Origin: Morchella semilibera
Lineage: Eukaryota; Ascomycota; Pezizomycetes; Pezizales; Morchellaceae
Length of the DNA: 64,000 nt
NCBI GenBank assembly: GCA_009192285.1
Contig: CM018605.1
Span: forward strand, 2,583,247-2,647,246
Direction of reading: 5' to 3'
In this document: positions 9,966 to 23,179 of the stretch, in pieces
How the letters are laid out: each line of letters starts with the position of its first letter
Numbering within the stretch: position 1 is the stretch's first letter
Notes under the pieces: model-generated
What the model was told of the DNA's origin: nothing
The model's database searches: none
What the model saw: only the letters and a program-made list of their open reading frames with translations
Translations under genes and position numbers: made by a program

Positions 9966-10943
9966 TATCGACGGCCGGTGCTTCAACCTACATACCAGGG
10001 AGAAACAAAAGGCTACACGCCAACGGAGGGGATAGCGAACACCAGACACCCCCACCTCCCCACCGACAGCTACGCACAATAGAACAACATCAGCAGTGCA
10101 TGAGCAGAGAAGCGGCCCGAAAGCTCCCACCCGTCCCCCGACCCGAATTTCCGCTAACACAGCATCATGATCAGCAGCACGATCCACAAGCACAAGGGTT
10201 CGCCTCTAGTTCTGCTCGAGATTATTGTTGACGCCCAGATTTTAAAAAGAGGGCTGTGGGTCTGGCTGGCCTTGATTGAGCTTCTTTCCTTGGGGCCAAT
10301 TGAAATAGTGTCCCCACTATGTACATGTACTCCTAGCTCGTCAATACTGTAGACTACTAGCTATATACCCCAAAGGCATTATATTCCCCGGCACCAGACC
10401 CCCCACTCATGCGAATGCTACAAACGCAGTATACCCAGCAGTAGGGCCCGGTATTTACATGTAGCCCTATAGGTATATGTAGATCCGCCTGGCGCTTGCA
10501 TGACCTATATTTACGTCTAGAAATGATATTTCCAGCAACAAATAAAGTACATCAGTGCACCACTTAAATCTCAACGTCCCGCCCACCAACTAAAAAATAA
10601 AAAATAAAAAAAGAAGGAAAAAAGGTGCTGGAGTGCAAAGATCTATTTATTCCGATCCCATATATCTATATTATACTCCTCTACCAACCATCCTTGTCTC
10701 GCTCGCCCCCCACACCACGATTATGCGCAAGTACCCCCAGCCAACCATACCGAAAGACAACTAAAACGATAGTTAAGAGTACGAAAGGAAGGAAGCAATC
10801 AATCTTCTCACCCTCAATCATTACACCGTTATTTTTTTTAAAAAAAAGGACAACAATGTTCACACCTGACCGAAGCAAAAAAAAGAAAAAAGAAAGGAAG
10901 GAAAAAAAAAGAAAAAAAGAGAGGCCAACCCCAATTAACATCC
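9966..10943. other. Intergenic, no gene recognised
   Basis: Nothing coding is recognisable. It contains TACATGTA near 10321 and 10455 and an A-rich, purine-rich stretch around 10850-10920, immediately downstream of the stop of the minus-strand C2H2 gene and therefore probably in its 3' UTR. Confidence 0.5.
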
Positions 10944-11982
10944 CTACATCTCCGCATCTACCTCCTCGCCCAGATCTCCACATCCCAGATCCAAACTTAA
11001 CTCCTTCGCCTCCTCCTTTCCTAGCTCACACTCAATCACCCTATCCAGCAGCACCTCCTTCCTCACCCACCCCCTTCTGCGGCGCTTCTCCAGCCCCTCT
11101 AGCGTGCCTTTTAGATCCTCACGGCTCTGCTCCGCCCACGCAAGCTTGCGCTTCAGCAGGCGCATCAGCTCCCGCGGCGGGCGGGTGTCCTCGTCAGCGT
11201 CGAACCCATCCTCGGGCAGGTACCACGGGTTTCGCTTCTCGCCGCCGGAGGACCCGTCCTCACTCGCACTGGGGCTGGTAGACGGCGCGCGAGCAGTATC
11301 CCGCCGGTGGTTATGCGGATGATTGGGATGTGACTTGGGGATCGGGTCGCTAGGGCGAAGGGCTTCGGTCTCGTGTACGGTGCGCATGTGTTTTGCGAGG
11401 GCGTCGGAGCGCGTGAAGCTACGGTCACATTCTGTTTACTTGCCATCAGCTACCGACGACCAAATAACACTAGGGGAAAACAGAAAAGAAGCGGGGGGTG
11501 GGGGGGGGCTTACCGGGGAGAGTGCAGTAGAAAGGCTTCTCCTTCGTATGGCTCCTCATGTGCGCCCTCAGCGCATACCCACTAGCATGGGCCATCCCCT
11601 TCCTCATGCAGTCGTCCCACTCGCAAGCATACTTCGCGCGGCGGCTACCAATGTGAAAGTCGTGGATGTGCTTGACGAGGGCGTCCATGTCTCCGAGGTC
11701 GCAGTCGCACCCGTCCCATCGGCACACCGTCACCTGCTCTGCGTGGTCGAAATCGTCGTCGCTAGGCGAACCGGGGACCGACCCAGAAGTGTCGGACGAG
11801 ATATCGGAGAGGTGCGTTAAGTGGGAGGGGGAGTGGTGGTGCGCGAGCAGTGGCGAGTGATCGGAGAAGGCAGTGGAGGGTTGTCGTTTGCTGGGTGTGT
11901 GTGGGGGGTGCGAAGCCGCCATGGGCGAGTCTATGTCTGAGATGGAGGAGAAGGAGCTGGAGGATGAGGTGGGGGAAGACAT
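10944..11982 (-). CDS. Three-finger C2H2 zinc finger protein, possibly Iec1/YY1-like
   Basis: Complement(join(10944..11431, 11514..11982)), 318 residues; the 82-bp intron joins CTLPE to CDRSF. A Ser/His-rich N terminus (1-80) precedes three C2H2 fingers: C87-C92-H105-H110, C120-C125-H141-H145 and C153-C158-H171-H176. The linker HTKEKPFYC is a classical finger linker. The C terminus is basic and helical (LLKRKLAWAEQSREDLKG, then GLEKRRRRGWVRKEVLLDRV). The finger arrangement, with short acidic CRWDGC/CEWDDC knuckles, recalls the YY1-like Iec1 subunit of the fungal INO80 remodeller; I am not certain of that. It is likely a nuclear DNA-binding protein. The ATG at 11982 is the first in frame. Upstream lie a (GCT)n tract and a (GGT)14 microsatellite. 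Confidence 0.85.
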
Positions 11983-14900
11983 GGTGGCTGCTGCTGCTAC
12001 TGCTACTGCTACTGCTGTAGGATCGACGCGTTTGAGGGGGGACGAGTCTGTGATTTTTTTTTTGGATGAGAGAAGGGGATGCCAATTGAGGTGAATTCTC
12101 TGTTTGATTTATGGTAGTGGTGATGATTTAGTGAATTGTGTTATGGTGGTGTTGTCTGTCAGCCTGTACCTGGCTGGGGTGGTGGTGGTGGTGGTGGTGG
12201 TGGTGGTGGTGGTGGTGGTGTCGATGTCTGTCCTTGTAATCGGTGGAGGAGGTGAGAGGTCGAATCCGATTCCGAGTAGCAACTCAACACCTATCCTTTC
12301 AAATGATCGAAAAACTCCAAAAACCCCCAAGTAACGCCCCTAAGAGCTTGAAAAACTTATTCCCGAGCTTCGATATATCTTTATTTGCAATCCCGTACAT
12401 CAGTTCCCCGATCCTTTGATCGCCACTTAACATACAAGCTTTTAAGCGAGTTCTTGGCTGCAGATACTAGCAAACTTCGATTCTTCAAGGCTAGTTTACT
12501 AAGCAGGTGGTTTATAGACGCCTTCCCCTTCACCGGAACACCAGTTAAACCTAAGAAGGGAGATATCGTCGTTGTAACTGGCCTCTTTGCCTGTTTTACT
12601 AACCAAATATCAACCAATCAATATCTGTTCAAGTGAGGGGGTTCCAGTAGTGGGGGAAGCTGTCTATACCCGTAAAAGGAAGGAAAAAGACATATTCGCC
12701 TTCTTGCAGATTAAGAGGGGTGCACCTTGCTCAGTTCCTTCTTTAGGATACCCGTATCGTTATGGGATACCCGTATCGTTATGGGATACGCACTTAGTCG
12801 GTCTTCGTGGTCTGGGCGAAAGAAATGTCTGAAATCCGCATGCTCAGGCATATTTTCCCAGACACAGTAACCAGAGAAACGCCGAAAGGGAAACGCAGGT
12901 GACATGACGGGTCAAGTCACTCGGCTCGGATTTGGGGGGGCTCGCCGAAATATAATATATTTTTTCCCTCGTTCAATTACTTTACCGCCAGTCCACAGTA
13001 CTTTTATGAGCTTGATTATTATGGTTTAATTAAACAGGATATATGTGGCTGGCTTGGCATCTCATATGATATCTTTTATCAAGCTAACTTTTGGCTCAGC
13101 CTGATATATAATAATGATTTTACTCGCTGAAAAACCCAGATGCGCGGGTAGGCCAGTAGTATTCACACTCGTTCTGCATAGGGAAATTTCACAGGTTAAA
13201 TTTTTCACGATTTTATACTACTAACGTAAGTACATGTGTCTAAAGATTCCGCTAGATTCGCTGGATATCGCGCCTGGAAATGATCAATACGGGCCCGCGT
13301 GTATGCGGGAGAATCGAGGATGACCTTTGAATGCACAGGTGACGCAGATTTAAGAAAATAGAGTCCAAAAAGGTCTAGTAAATTTCTTCCAAGCGCCTTC
13401 ACCAAGGGGTTGCGCCATGGGACTCGGTAAGAAGCCTTAACCTATACAGTGAGCAGCGAACAATGATTTCGAGGCGGCGAACCCACATGTGGTGACAGGA
13501 CTGGTCGATCCATTGTTTGAGATACTTGGCTTCGGGGAGCGCACAAGCTCCGGTCCGTACTCTGATTCATACGAACGCCGAATACATCCCGAGACATCTA
13601 CGACTCCCCGTAGGATTTGATATGATCACTAAGGTAAGTTGGGAACGGGGATTGCTGGGCATAAGGTCCCAAGAATAGGCCTTCAACTTCTCCATGATGC
13701 CTGCATCTGCTGTATCGATTATACCCCAATGAGCAAGACCAAGGGGAACGGCCGGAGGAATATTTCTGGAGAATATCCTCTATATAATGAGATGAGCCAG
13801 GAATGCGAAATTTGCTTGGCTCCTGAAGGTTGGGCAGGTATCCATAAGGGTTGTTTGAACAGTCAGATACTTTAGACTCCGATTTTCTCTATCATCAGTG
13901 CCACGCCGTGCCATACCATGGGCGAAGGGCGCGCCCTGCCTCGTTTGCTGAGGTGTGACCACTGGGATTAGAGGGTCGGGCGCTGACAGCCACTTGCCCG
14001 CTGTCCGTTTGGCGGACGGCCGTGACTTTGTTTTCTTTGTTGACCCCTACGAACGGCGAGATTTGACCGTAATTAGAGCGGACGTGAGTTATGTGAACCT
14101 GACGGCTCTTAGGATCGAACACCATTTTGGCACGGCATTTATCAGATAAGCTCCCCTATATAACTTTAGTTTATGGCCTAAGTATTCTAGGAGAAAATAA
14201 ATGCGTCATGCATCAAGGATAGCATAACACCGTAACGACAAGTTGATATCATGATCTCCAACACCCAGCCCGGGGCTTGAATGCTGGACCAACAGTCCAT
14301 GGAACCGTTGGTGGGGATGCTCGAGTACCATGGGTCAAACGAGTCCCTGCCCCATATTGGGAGAAGGAAATCATGTACCCTATCGGATAGCATGATCCTA
14401 TCACCCCCAAGCGAGCATCCCCCAAGTTTTTTAACCAAGCGTCGATAGCTGGGCAGTAACGGAGCCGCGTAACCCTACTCTTGATAAGCTGAAGAAAATC
14501 GATTGCATCCCAGTCAGAGTTAGGAGTATTTTCAAAATACGACGTAGTACGAGCCCTTGTCGCTATTCGACATCGTGGTGGGTGGTGATGGCTGAGGGGG
14601 TTGGACAACGGGTCTATCTTGGCATGAGGATCTTAATTCCGCCTTAACAAGTACTTTTAGCAACTTGGCCAATTGGTGCTATATATTTGTGCCTAGACAA
14701 TAATTAAGTGCTTGGTTCATTGCCGGATTCGTCGGTGCAACCAACACTTTTAGTCCAATCAGCCAATAAAACACCATATTCCGATCACAGAGTAGTTATT
14801 TGTGTATGTTGCCCGCGTTTGTTGTTACCACGAGGTTCAAGGTTACTGCAGTCACAAACTATCACTCGGTGCCTAAACAACTACATGTATGAGGGAGCAA

Positions 14901-17240
14901 CCAACCTTGTGCTACGGGGGTTATGGGAAATCTATATGTAGTAACACTAACACCCCACAGCCGCTTGGTGTTCCTCCTCAACCGTTTCCTTCCTTCCGAG
15001 TTTCCTTCCAGATGAGTACTTAACTTGCTTATATTTCCTTCGCTTAACATACTATTGTATTCGTTTGAAAATACTTAGTTGAAGAGGGGATATAGAGGAA
15101 CAGGCTATCTATCAACCAAAAATCCTTGTACCCAGTCAAGAATTACATCCAAGCTTTAATTATTTAGCGGCCAGTATACTACTATAAGAGCTACGGATTC
15201 TTCCGGGCCCTTTGCCAACGGTTTGAAATTGCCAGACCAGGCGCTTGCCTTAGCATAGCATGTATGGTCGCTGCAATCGGCTTGCTACGAGGTGCGCGCG
15301 GGCGATCAACAAAGGTACCGAGACAGTCAACGATGTTTCGCCTCGTTCCACTAGGTATTATGTGTAGCTGCATAAGGATATCCGACTGCCTCCTAGGCGT
15401 CTTAGGGTATTCCTTCTGATTATTCGGATGTAACAAGAGATAGCCCGCGCGAGACATTCATTACCCCGCTGCTCCTAGTGTTAATCCCCGGCCAAGTACC
15501 CCCCAAACCAGCTGTAACTTCAACACTCGCAAGTACCCTCTACATTAGCACTGTGTCTTCTATCAGCCTCTCGTCGGGCGGGGTGTTGGCAGATAGAAGA
15601 GAGGGATAAACCCTTACGAGCTGCTAGAAGTTGTAACGGATAACAAGTACATGTACATAACATAAGATGACGGTTGCGGCGGTGGTCATAGTACTGGCAG
15701 TCTCTTAATGAATTGAGAAGACGTGTTTGCGGTCTGGAAACTTTGTATTTCTAGATACCGTACGTCTGCACTGTGTTAATAAAAGAAGATCCCAGAGTTG
15801 GTGCATCGATCCTAGGTGCAGACGTAGTGACGTCGTTGGTGAGCATGGGCCAGTACTGTACCAGGTCAGGTACATATCACATTGAATTTTAGCATCTGGC
15901 CAGTGGTTGAGTGTAACACTGCTGGCCCCAAAACCGAGAGTTTATCCCAATGGGTTTATAATTTACCCAGGACTTGGCTTTTTGACCCTTCTCCGTACCT
16001 GCGTGTAGGGCAACTAGACCGCGAAAGCCCTATTAATACTAGGGGCCATCCACCCCCCGCCTCACCTCATCTATCCCTAGGCCCCATCTCTGCCCCCTTC
16101 TACCTTTTGATGCTAGCATTCACAGCTGAATTAAATCCATATATATCCAACTCCGGTTTGGCTGGTTGCCATGGTGGGTTAGGTTTACACCCCGACCAAT
16201 CAGGGTACTAGAAACTTCTGTTCACTAGGCACATATTAGACTGATGGGGTTAGGGTTGGGGTTACAATTTAACTAATATCTGCTGGAATATGCTGGCCAG
16301 AAAAGAGACTGACTAATCAAAATAAAGTCTTTGTTCCCTTATTCGGTATAATGCTTTCTTTATATACAGATATTTTTCTTTGGTTTCGTTCCCATAAAGT
16401 AAAGACGATATCCACTTTGGATAACAATCATAGAGTCAATTCACTACCTTTTGACGATCCTACTGCCTATTTTGAGCAGTCCATATCATATTATCTATCA
16501 ATATCTAGAGAGCAACTTCAAAAATCGCCCTTACAACAGCAACAACAGCCACGTTAGGACAAGATAAGAGACTCCGTTTCCACTATCGTCTATCTTAGGC
16601 TTAAATACGGGCCTAACGCGGATTTCGGAATTTGATGATTGGGGCCTAATTTGGGACAGCGTTGATATTACACCTATGAGGGTTAACTACATCTACCCCC
16701 CCTCCCCCCACCGGCCACATGGTTCCGAGCAGAACCGGAAGTAAAAGAGGTAAAATAACTACTTAGTTCCGCTATTTTGGTTGGGCTGTGTTGACATGAA
16801 TTAGGTGACTCGCGAAACTGAATTAAGAGAACGGCAACGTCAGACTGAACGACCTTGTTGGCACCAAGCTGGAGACAGCGTACATGAATTATCCCGAGAG
16901 AGCTCCAGCTTTGGGTATCATATTAAGCATGTGCCATCAGGCAGTTCACAGTTTCAAAACTTACGACACCTAAGTGGAAGAAGGCTTGATTTCGGACCAG
17001 AATGCAGACCTGTCTGCTCACTTGTCCTTGCCCCCGGTTTCTGAAGACGTATCATGTATGCAGTTGGCCAACTACAACTCGAGCTTGATTCTAGTCAGAA
17101 ACAGGTACATTGCCTTTCAACCACATGGTCATTAGATTTTGAAAGGTATCACTCCGTGCAGAACCTATCCTATAAAAGCAACGCAATCTTTGATTAGATC
17201 CCACAACATCCAACAACGCAGCCATTACTACGTCTCACCA
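11983..17240. other. Long intergenic stretch, no gene recognised
   Basis: About 5.2 kb with only short frames that match nothing I know. It includes the (GGT)n tract, a 19-bp unit GGATACCCGTATCGTTATG repeated 2.3 times at 12746-12790, and TACATGTA near 14882 and 15649. The frame 16351-16557 ends in a glutamine run (LQQQQQPR) but is too short and isolated to call. Confidence 0.45.
12177..12220. repeat. (GGT)n microsatellite
   Basis: About 14 consecutive GGT units, located 195 bp upstream of the start codon of the divergent minus-strand C2H2 gene, so probably in its promoter or 5' UTR. Confidence 0.95.
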
Positions 17241-17825
17241 ATGGCTCGTATGTACAGTCCTGGACAGCCTAATCGAACTCACTCACTGACCCTTTCCTCA
17301 GAATCACCACCAGTAGTAACATTCTACAAAAAGAAGCCCGATGCGCGCACCTTACCTGCATTTCGTGATCCGGGGCAAACATCAATCTCTCAATTTATGA
17401 GAAGACAATTTACCGAAAACCACAGCCCGTTCGGGCGTCAAACTCAGGCTCAATCCAGCCCAGCTACCCCTCCAATGACCAGCAGGCAGGCAAAACAGGC
17501 AGCAAAGGAGAGATACAGCTCGAGGCCTAAAATGACAGATGAGCAGCTACGGACCTCGCTAAAGAAGGAGGAGGAAAAGCGGAGGGAACAAGAAACGCAG
17601 GAACGATTGATGCGTGCTCGTCAGGCGGCAAAGACTCGTAATAAAATCAAGGCTAAGGAAAAACTAAAATTGAAGCTGGAGAAGGGGCGTGGTAAGCAGA
17701 AAGAGGGCCAGACGGCGCTGACGAAGTTTGGGTTTTTGCCGGGTAAGAAGAGCAATGAAGTTGTAAAGGGAGCTGGGAGATGTCTATCTTCTTGTCCTGG
17801 CTTGAAACAAAAGGACACCCTATAG
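17241..17825 (+). CDS. Hypothetical basic protein with two PIP-box-like motifs
   Basis: Single-exon frame of 194 residues starting at the first in-frame ATG (17241). I do not recognise the family. The N-terminal half is polar and Pro/Ser-rich. Residues 80-155 are a long, strongly charged helix, mostly Lys/Arg/Glu/Ala (KEEEKRREQETQERLMRARQ and onward), probably a coiled coil or nucleic-acid-binding helix. Two short motifs resemble the PCNA-binding PIP box, Q-x-x-h-x-x-aromatic: QTSISQFM at 46-53 and QTALTKFGF at 157-165, one on each side of the helix. The second lacks the usual paired aromatic residues. The lysine-rich context would suit a nuclear protein. The role in DNA replication or repair is inference from the motifs only. 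Its neighbours are unrelated. Confidence 0.55.
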   Translation: MARMYSPGQPNRTHSLTLSSESPPVVTFYKKKPDARTLPAFRDPGQTSISQFMRRQFTENHSPFGRQTQAQSSPATPPMTSRQAKQAAKERYSSRPKMTDEQLRTSLKKEEEKRREQETQERLMRARQAAKTRNKIKAKEKLKLKLEKGRGKQKEGQTALTKFGFLPGKKSNEVVKGAGRCLSSCPGLKQKDTL

Positions 17826-19843
17826 GTGCAAGATCTTCGGCGGCCTTCTTGATACATACTATGAGGTTTTAAGCCTTTCTTAAACTGCGTAACACTTACA
17901 ATGAGGATAAAATTGGGTGGGTCATGAATAAATCTCAAAACCTTAGAGGTTACAAGGGGGCAAGGGAGGGCCTTTAGAAATCAAATTACACCGGACTATG
18001 ATGTTATTTAATAAATCGTTAAACAATCATAACTCAACCTAGGAGATCGAGATGATTTCCCCATCATCTCTGTTGGCTCATCATGCCATCCTTACCGTTA
18101 TATAAAATCTGTCCACCCCTTGCCTGGGTGACACTAAATTAAACTAATATCCATTACCACCACTCAAAAAGCCTCGATCTGCTCTTCGAACTTCTCCTTT
18201 TACCTGGTCAAGATATTTAATGTTCGCATCTTGATCATTTCAGGCCCTCTGGGGCTATTTATCCTGGTATGTATACGTAATGATGTTGATGTACATGCCA
18301 CTACGCAATTTTTATACGCGGATGTTGGCGGGAACAGGCACAGATGGATGTAAATACATGTATATACATGTTAGCAATGATCCTACCCCACCCAAAGTGC
18401 CAAGACCAAGCTCAGAGTCTAGTAGAGAATAAAAGCCCATCAAGATCACAACTCATGAAGCACATGTAGCCCGTAAAGGGGCCCCTTAACGGCACAAACT
18501 CTACTTCCTCAATCATACAGACGCTCCACTCTGTTCGATCGTATACGTAAGCTTGTGGGTAACTATATTCATAAGGTATCACTCGGCCTTATTCTCTCAT
18601 GGACGCAAATACTATGGTCCCTTTTTTTTTTTTGTTTAATTCATACCCGCATGATATGAATACTATGGTCCTTTTCACCAACGAGGGCCCATTTGAGAGG
18701 CGGAATACATCGAGAACTTCAGGTTCCCTACACTCCGGGTCTCGAAATACCACACATGGCTTGACGTTCCGCAAGCGTTACGCTATTATAGATTTATAGA
18801 AAATAGAGTGGTTTCCGTGATTCTCTCGGGCCAATCCTTAAGGCCTTGAAATGCAAGTCTCGGGGCCAAACGTGAGATAACACGATCCTTCTCGAACTTT
18901 CACATCTCTTTTATCCACTTGACCATCGCCAGCCAGAAGACTCCTTTCTAGAGATCCCATATCTTGCAGTTTTCCAGGAGCAGTAGAGGGTCTGCTCGAA
19001 AGAATTCTGAATATGAAGCACACCCAATGGGGATGCCATTTCTTCGAAGCTAGCAGATGACCTTGTCAAAATAGATCAACGGAGAACCAAACATACGGAC
19101 AAGGGGTGGGCAATTTTCTCTCCTACTTGGGACGGAGCCCTTGATGCGGGTGGGGCCCTTGATCGGGTGGAGAGGCAGACCTCGGACAGTCCTTCAGTGT
19201 CCACTTTTCCAAGGCCTTTAAGAGTCCATGCCTCCAAGGTGCAACTATTATGAGGTCATTTCATCTTTGTTCATGTTGCAAAATGCATGAAAACCTCCTT
19301 CACCGAGTGCCAGTAGAAAAATCAGTGGTGGATATGGTATTACTTGAGCTCATGCTTCCAAGGTTTCTCAAGTAATTTTTACTCGTAGCAACACCCACTA
19401 AGGATGATTTCCAGGAAACAATATCGTTGCGTTTTTGAGATATGGAGAGCCCCCCCAAACAAATGATGCAATAGTTGGATAGCCACCACCACACCCACCA
19501 TCGTACCTCACCTCACACTCATTCTCCCTGCCCCACCTCCGTGCTGCCCCACCCTTCCTTTCTGTTTCTAGACTATTAAGGGGACACAGGTATATCGGCC
19601 CCATAACGACGCAGCACGAATACGTTCATTTGACACTTGCCCTCAAGCTGGTGTAACACTTTCGTTTGATAAACCCTCCTTTTCCGCGAATCAAAATTTC
19701 TTCTACCTGAAAGCAGCGCGTTTTGTTGTTCCGTGAGAATCTTGTACCAGCTCCACGTACGTATGTGTAGATCCCATCACATAGGTGATGAGGTTTCGTG
19801 GGGGTGATGGTCCTATTGCTGACAAAGTTGTTCCGAGTAGTGA
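17826..19843. other. Intergenic, no gene recognised
   Basis: No recognisable product. It contains TACATGTA near 18356 and a duplicated AATACTATGGTCC (about 18608 and 18659). The last few hundred bases are the presumed promoter of the eight-exon gene that starts at 19844. Confidence 0.5.
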
Positions 19844-22800
19844 ATGGAGAGGCCGTCGAGCCAGGTCAGATGGTCTGGTGATCCCAGCGCCAGTGATGGT
19901 CGGCCATGGTCATGTAGGTCTCCTGTTCTGCTTACTGCTGTGCGGTCAACTGATACCTCTGACCTTTAAGTCGGGAAAGCTGTCCCAGTGACGGCCAGGG
20001 ATTCCCCTGCTGGACCTTCTGATTGGTACATGCCGGGGAGCTATCCCATCTCAAACCGCTCTGGTAGCAGCCTTGTACTGGAATTGGACTATTGTAGCCC
20101 ATTAGAGGAAAAGCGGCACGATCTCGGCTCTAAAAGTAGCATTAGAGGAACTGCAATCAATCGCTTCTCAACGCCAAAGATTTCTGATGAAGCTCCCGAA
20201 TTCATTGTTGATATCGAAAACCTTCAAGCTGGTTACGAATCTGCTCAATTGGAACTTGGAAGTCGAACAAGCTGTGAGTTTACTTCCTCCAGTAATCTAA
20301 AGTGCACAAAGGAATGACTAACCTATTTCCTCAATAGATCCGAATTTGCAATATCCTGCGCCGGTGCATTACAGCAGTATCAATAACATTCATCAACCTG
20401 TCGCCTCGAGGCCGAGCCGTCTCTCTAACACCTGGTCTCAAAATGGTTTTGTACCCGAGACCTCTGTCGGCAACGGTAATAACGGAATTTTTTATTTTCT
20501 ATATTTAAACTTCTTTGGGCTAACACGCAAACCCAGGCGAAGTTTGGCACCCTCGTAATTCTTTAAATTCGATGAGCATGGCCTGGTCTGACGGTAGGAT
20601 AAATTTCCTTTGTTCAGTCCGCTGGTCTGTGGAGTTTGCAGGACTAATTACAGTCGAAGAGGCCTATACTATAAGGGACGGCATTATTCAACCTCCCTCT
20701 ACATTTATCACCCCTGACGGAACCAACGTCAGAGACTTTGGTTGGGAACAGGGAAATAACAGGGTGGCTACACCGGATATCAGTACACGTCTTGCTGCCT
20801 GTACCTATATTGAAAGTGGGTTAATCCTATCACAGAAAGGAGAAACATTACTAAAAAAAAACAGCAGAAACTACAGGACTGTTGGGTTGTATATTCGGTG
20901 CCATTAAGAAACTTGTCTTTTCATGCGTTGGCACTAGAGGCAAAGATCATAAACCTGAGCATAAAGGTCATATCGAGACTCAAGGCTTGCCGGTAGATGA
21001 ATTAATCGTTAATATCCCTGAAGAGACTGAGGGTTTTAGAACCCCAGCTCAAGCTGAACATACTATTTATCCCCCTGGAGAATACAACCATCGTTCCGAC
21101 GAAGACTATCTTTCTGAAGACGGTCAGACTGGAAGCATTCAGATTGGATACCAGGAAGAAACGTATGTAATTTACTCACCTCCTGCAAAACTTACCATTG
21201 AAGATTACTAAAGGGTCCCCCTAGAGAGCGCCCACTTTCAATTCTCCTTCCCCCATGCCCTAACTTTATTACAGAGGAGCAGCCGCAACAAGAGAGTTCA
21301 CGACCCAGGTCGCGGCCAATTAGCTACCCCGGTGCCCCGGAAAATGAGACTCTAGCTACGATAAGGCGAGAGATCGAGCTGGAACTCGTTCAAGTCCCTG
21401 AAGATATCATCGAGGGGGTTGGAAGTGCTAATAATGACGCCGAGTCCGAATGTGACTCTGATGATTATCATAAAATGCTTAGGAGCGGACTCGTGGCCAC
21501 AGTGAAGGATACCGAAACTCACAGTCCCAGTGGTATTGGGGTAGACCAAACCAAACCAGAAGACTACGATATTTGTAAACAAAATCCTAGGAAACCAAAG
21601 AAGGGTCACAGGAGGCGTCTGACTGGTTTGATTTCTCCTATTATGGGCGCGGCTTCATCAGTGGTATGTATGCCTCCGATCTTAGCTTAAATGAATATTT
21701 TCCCTTTCCCCTGATATTAAAAACTATGTGGATATATAGGTCAAAACATTTCTGTCTTCGACATTATCCTCCGGCGCCGCAGAGGGCAAGAGTACTGGCT
21801 ATACTTCAACAGATGACCCACGCCCTTCTACACCTACACTCATCAGAGCAGCTATCGGTACCAGTATCACTAACGCACGTAGATCTCCTGGTAACCATAG
21901 AAACGAGGGTAGTAGTACTGGGGATGCAGACGAGCCCAAAGAAATTTCCAACCCTAAGCTCTCCAAGATCTTTGGGAGGGGGTTTTATGAGGATGAGATC
22001 CACCCGCCAACCCCAGAATCGAAGGGAAAGTACGAATATCTCAAAAAAGAACTCCACTTCGAATTAAAGGGAACAACTGTCCCCGAAGAAACTGAAGATA
22101 GCCTATGGATCTTTGAAAATGGTTACTCTGACGAAGAAAGCTTTGAAGAAGATGAGACCGCAGAAGGAACCCTTAGTGGTGGCCACCAATCCCGTAGTGA
22201 AACCTCTGGAGATGGTGGGCTTTACGAGAATTCCGAGGATAAAACGCTAGCCGAAGATATCTCAGAGCCAGTTGTCGACAGAGATCAATCTGCACATAGT
22301 TTCCCTAGGGCAGATGACCCTGGGGGTGGTGCTGTTAGAGATTTGGTGGGCGAAGAGGATGTAAACGTAGACATCAAAGACCGCGGTTACCAACAACACT
22401 ATGAGGATACTTTCAACTCGATGTTTGAAGATAGCGCGGCCTCCGTAGCAGCCCATCCTGGCAGAGACGAAAATACAAACGGCTCTGGGGGCGGTCTTTC
22501 TGACGGCAGTAATGATCCTGATAGCTACATTGGGCCAGCCCCCTTTGGTATTAGGGACAACATCTCCGCTCCAGCAACCTCCATAGTCGAACATAGGGAA
22601 AGCTCAACCTTATCCTCAGTCAGCCCAGCAGCCGAACACGTGAAAAACGCAATCAGAACCACCAGCATCACCACATGGACAGAGGCCGTAAAAACCTTGC
22701 GCGAAGACTTGCATATTCTCGGGATTGATACCCCGAGAGATACCCCCGTAGAGGAAGTAACATGGGCCTCTCATCATAGAGCCATTGTAAATGTTGTCGA

Positions 22801-23179
22801 AAAGACGGAAACCAGTTTCCAACTTCAGAACAACTTCTTTGCAGATGAAGACCCTGGAGATGACTTAGTTAAGCTCGCCTATACTGATGGGCACGACTCC
22901 TTTGTTTGTAAGGGGCCGGGAAGTACAGTCGACGTCCAAGTGCCATCTGGAATGGAACATTTGTCTCGATTCATCAGGACCGTCGAAGTTAAGCAGAGTC
23001 ATGTTAATATCCAGAGAAGCTCCATTTCGTCCCACAACGAACATGCAGGAAGAATCTCATATATACATTTGTGTGATGAGGACGACGACATGGTTGCTTC
23101 GGACGAAGAAGATAGAGAGGCGGAAAGGGAATACAAGCTCTATTATGAGCAGCAGCAACGGCTCCATGCCGATCTGTAG
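19844..23179 (+). CDS. Hypothetical acidic low-complexity protein, eight exons, 963 aa
   Basis: Model: join(19844..19913, 19971..20273, 20338..20475, 20537..20593, 20654..20800, 20865..21162, 21225..21663, 21740..23179), 963 residues, phase-consistent throughout. Introns are 57-76 bp, and several show clear branch sites (TGACTAAC, ATTACTAA). The first exon begins MERPSSQVRWSGDPSAS and is the least certain. I recognise no domain. The protein is rich in Asp, Glu, Ser and Gly. Near residue 240 is a short hydrophobic stretch (GLLGCIFGAIKKLVFSC) that could be a membrane or hydrophobic anchor. Long acidic tracts follow and the tail is charged (DEDDDMVASDEEDREAERE). The long open last exon and the good splice sites argue that it is real. 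It is likely a lineage-specific, largely disordered protein; no function can be assigned. Confidence 0.62.

Noticed and set aside
12385-12636. 83-codon frame on the plus strand with a minus-strand counterpart
   Set aside because: No ATG start, no domain, likely chance or very old repeat debris.
16230-16260. GGGGTTAGGGTTGGGGTT resembling telomere repeats
   Set aside because: Only two or three imperfect units, internal to the sequence; not a telomere.
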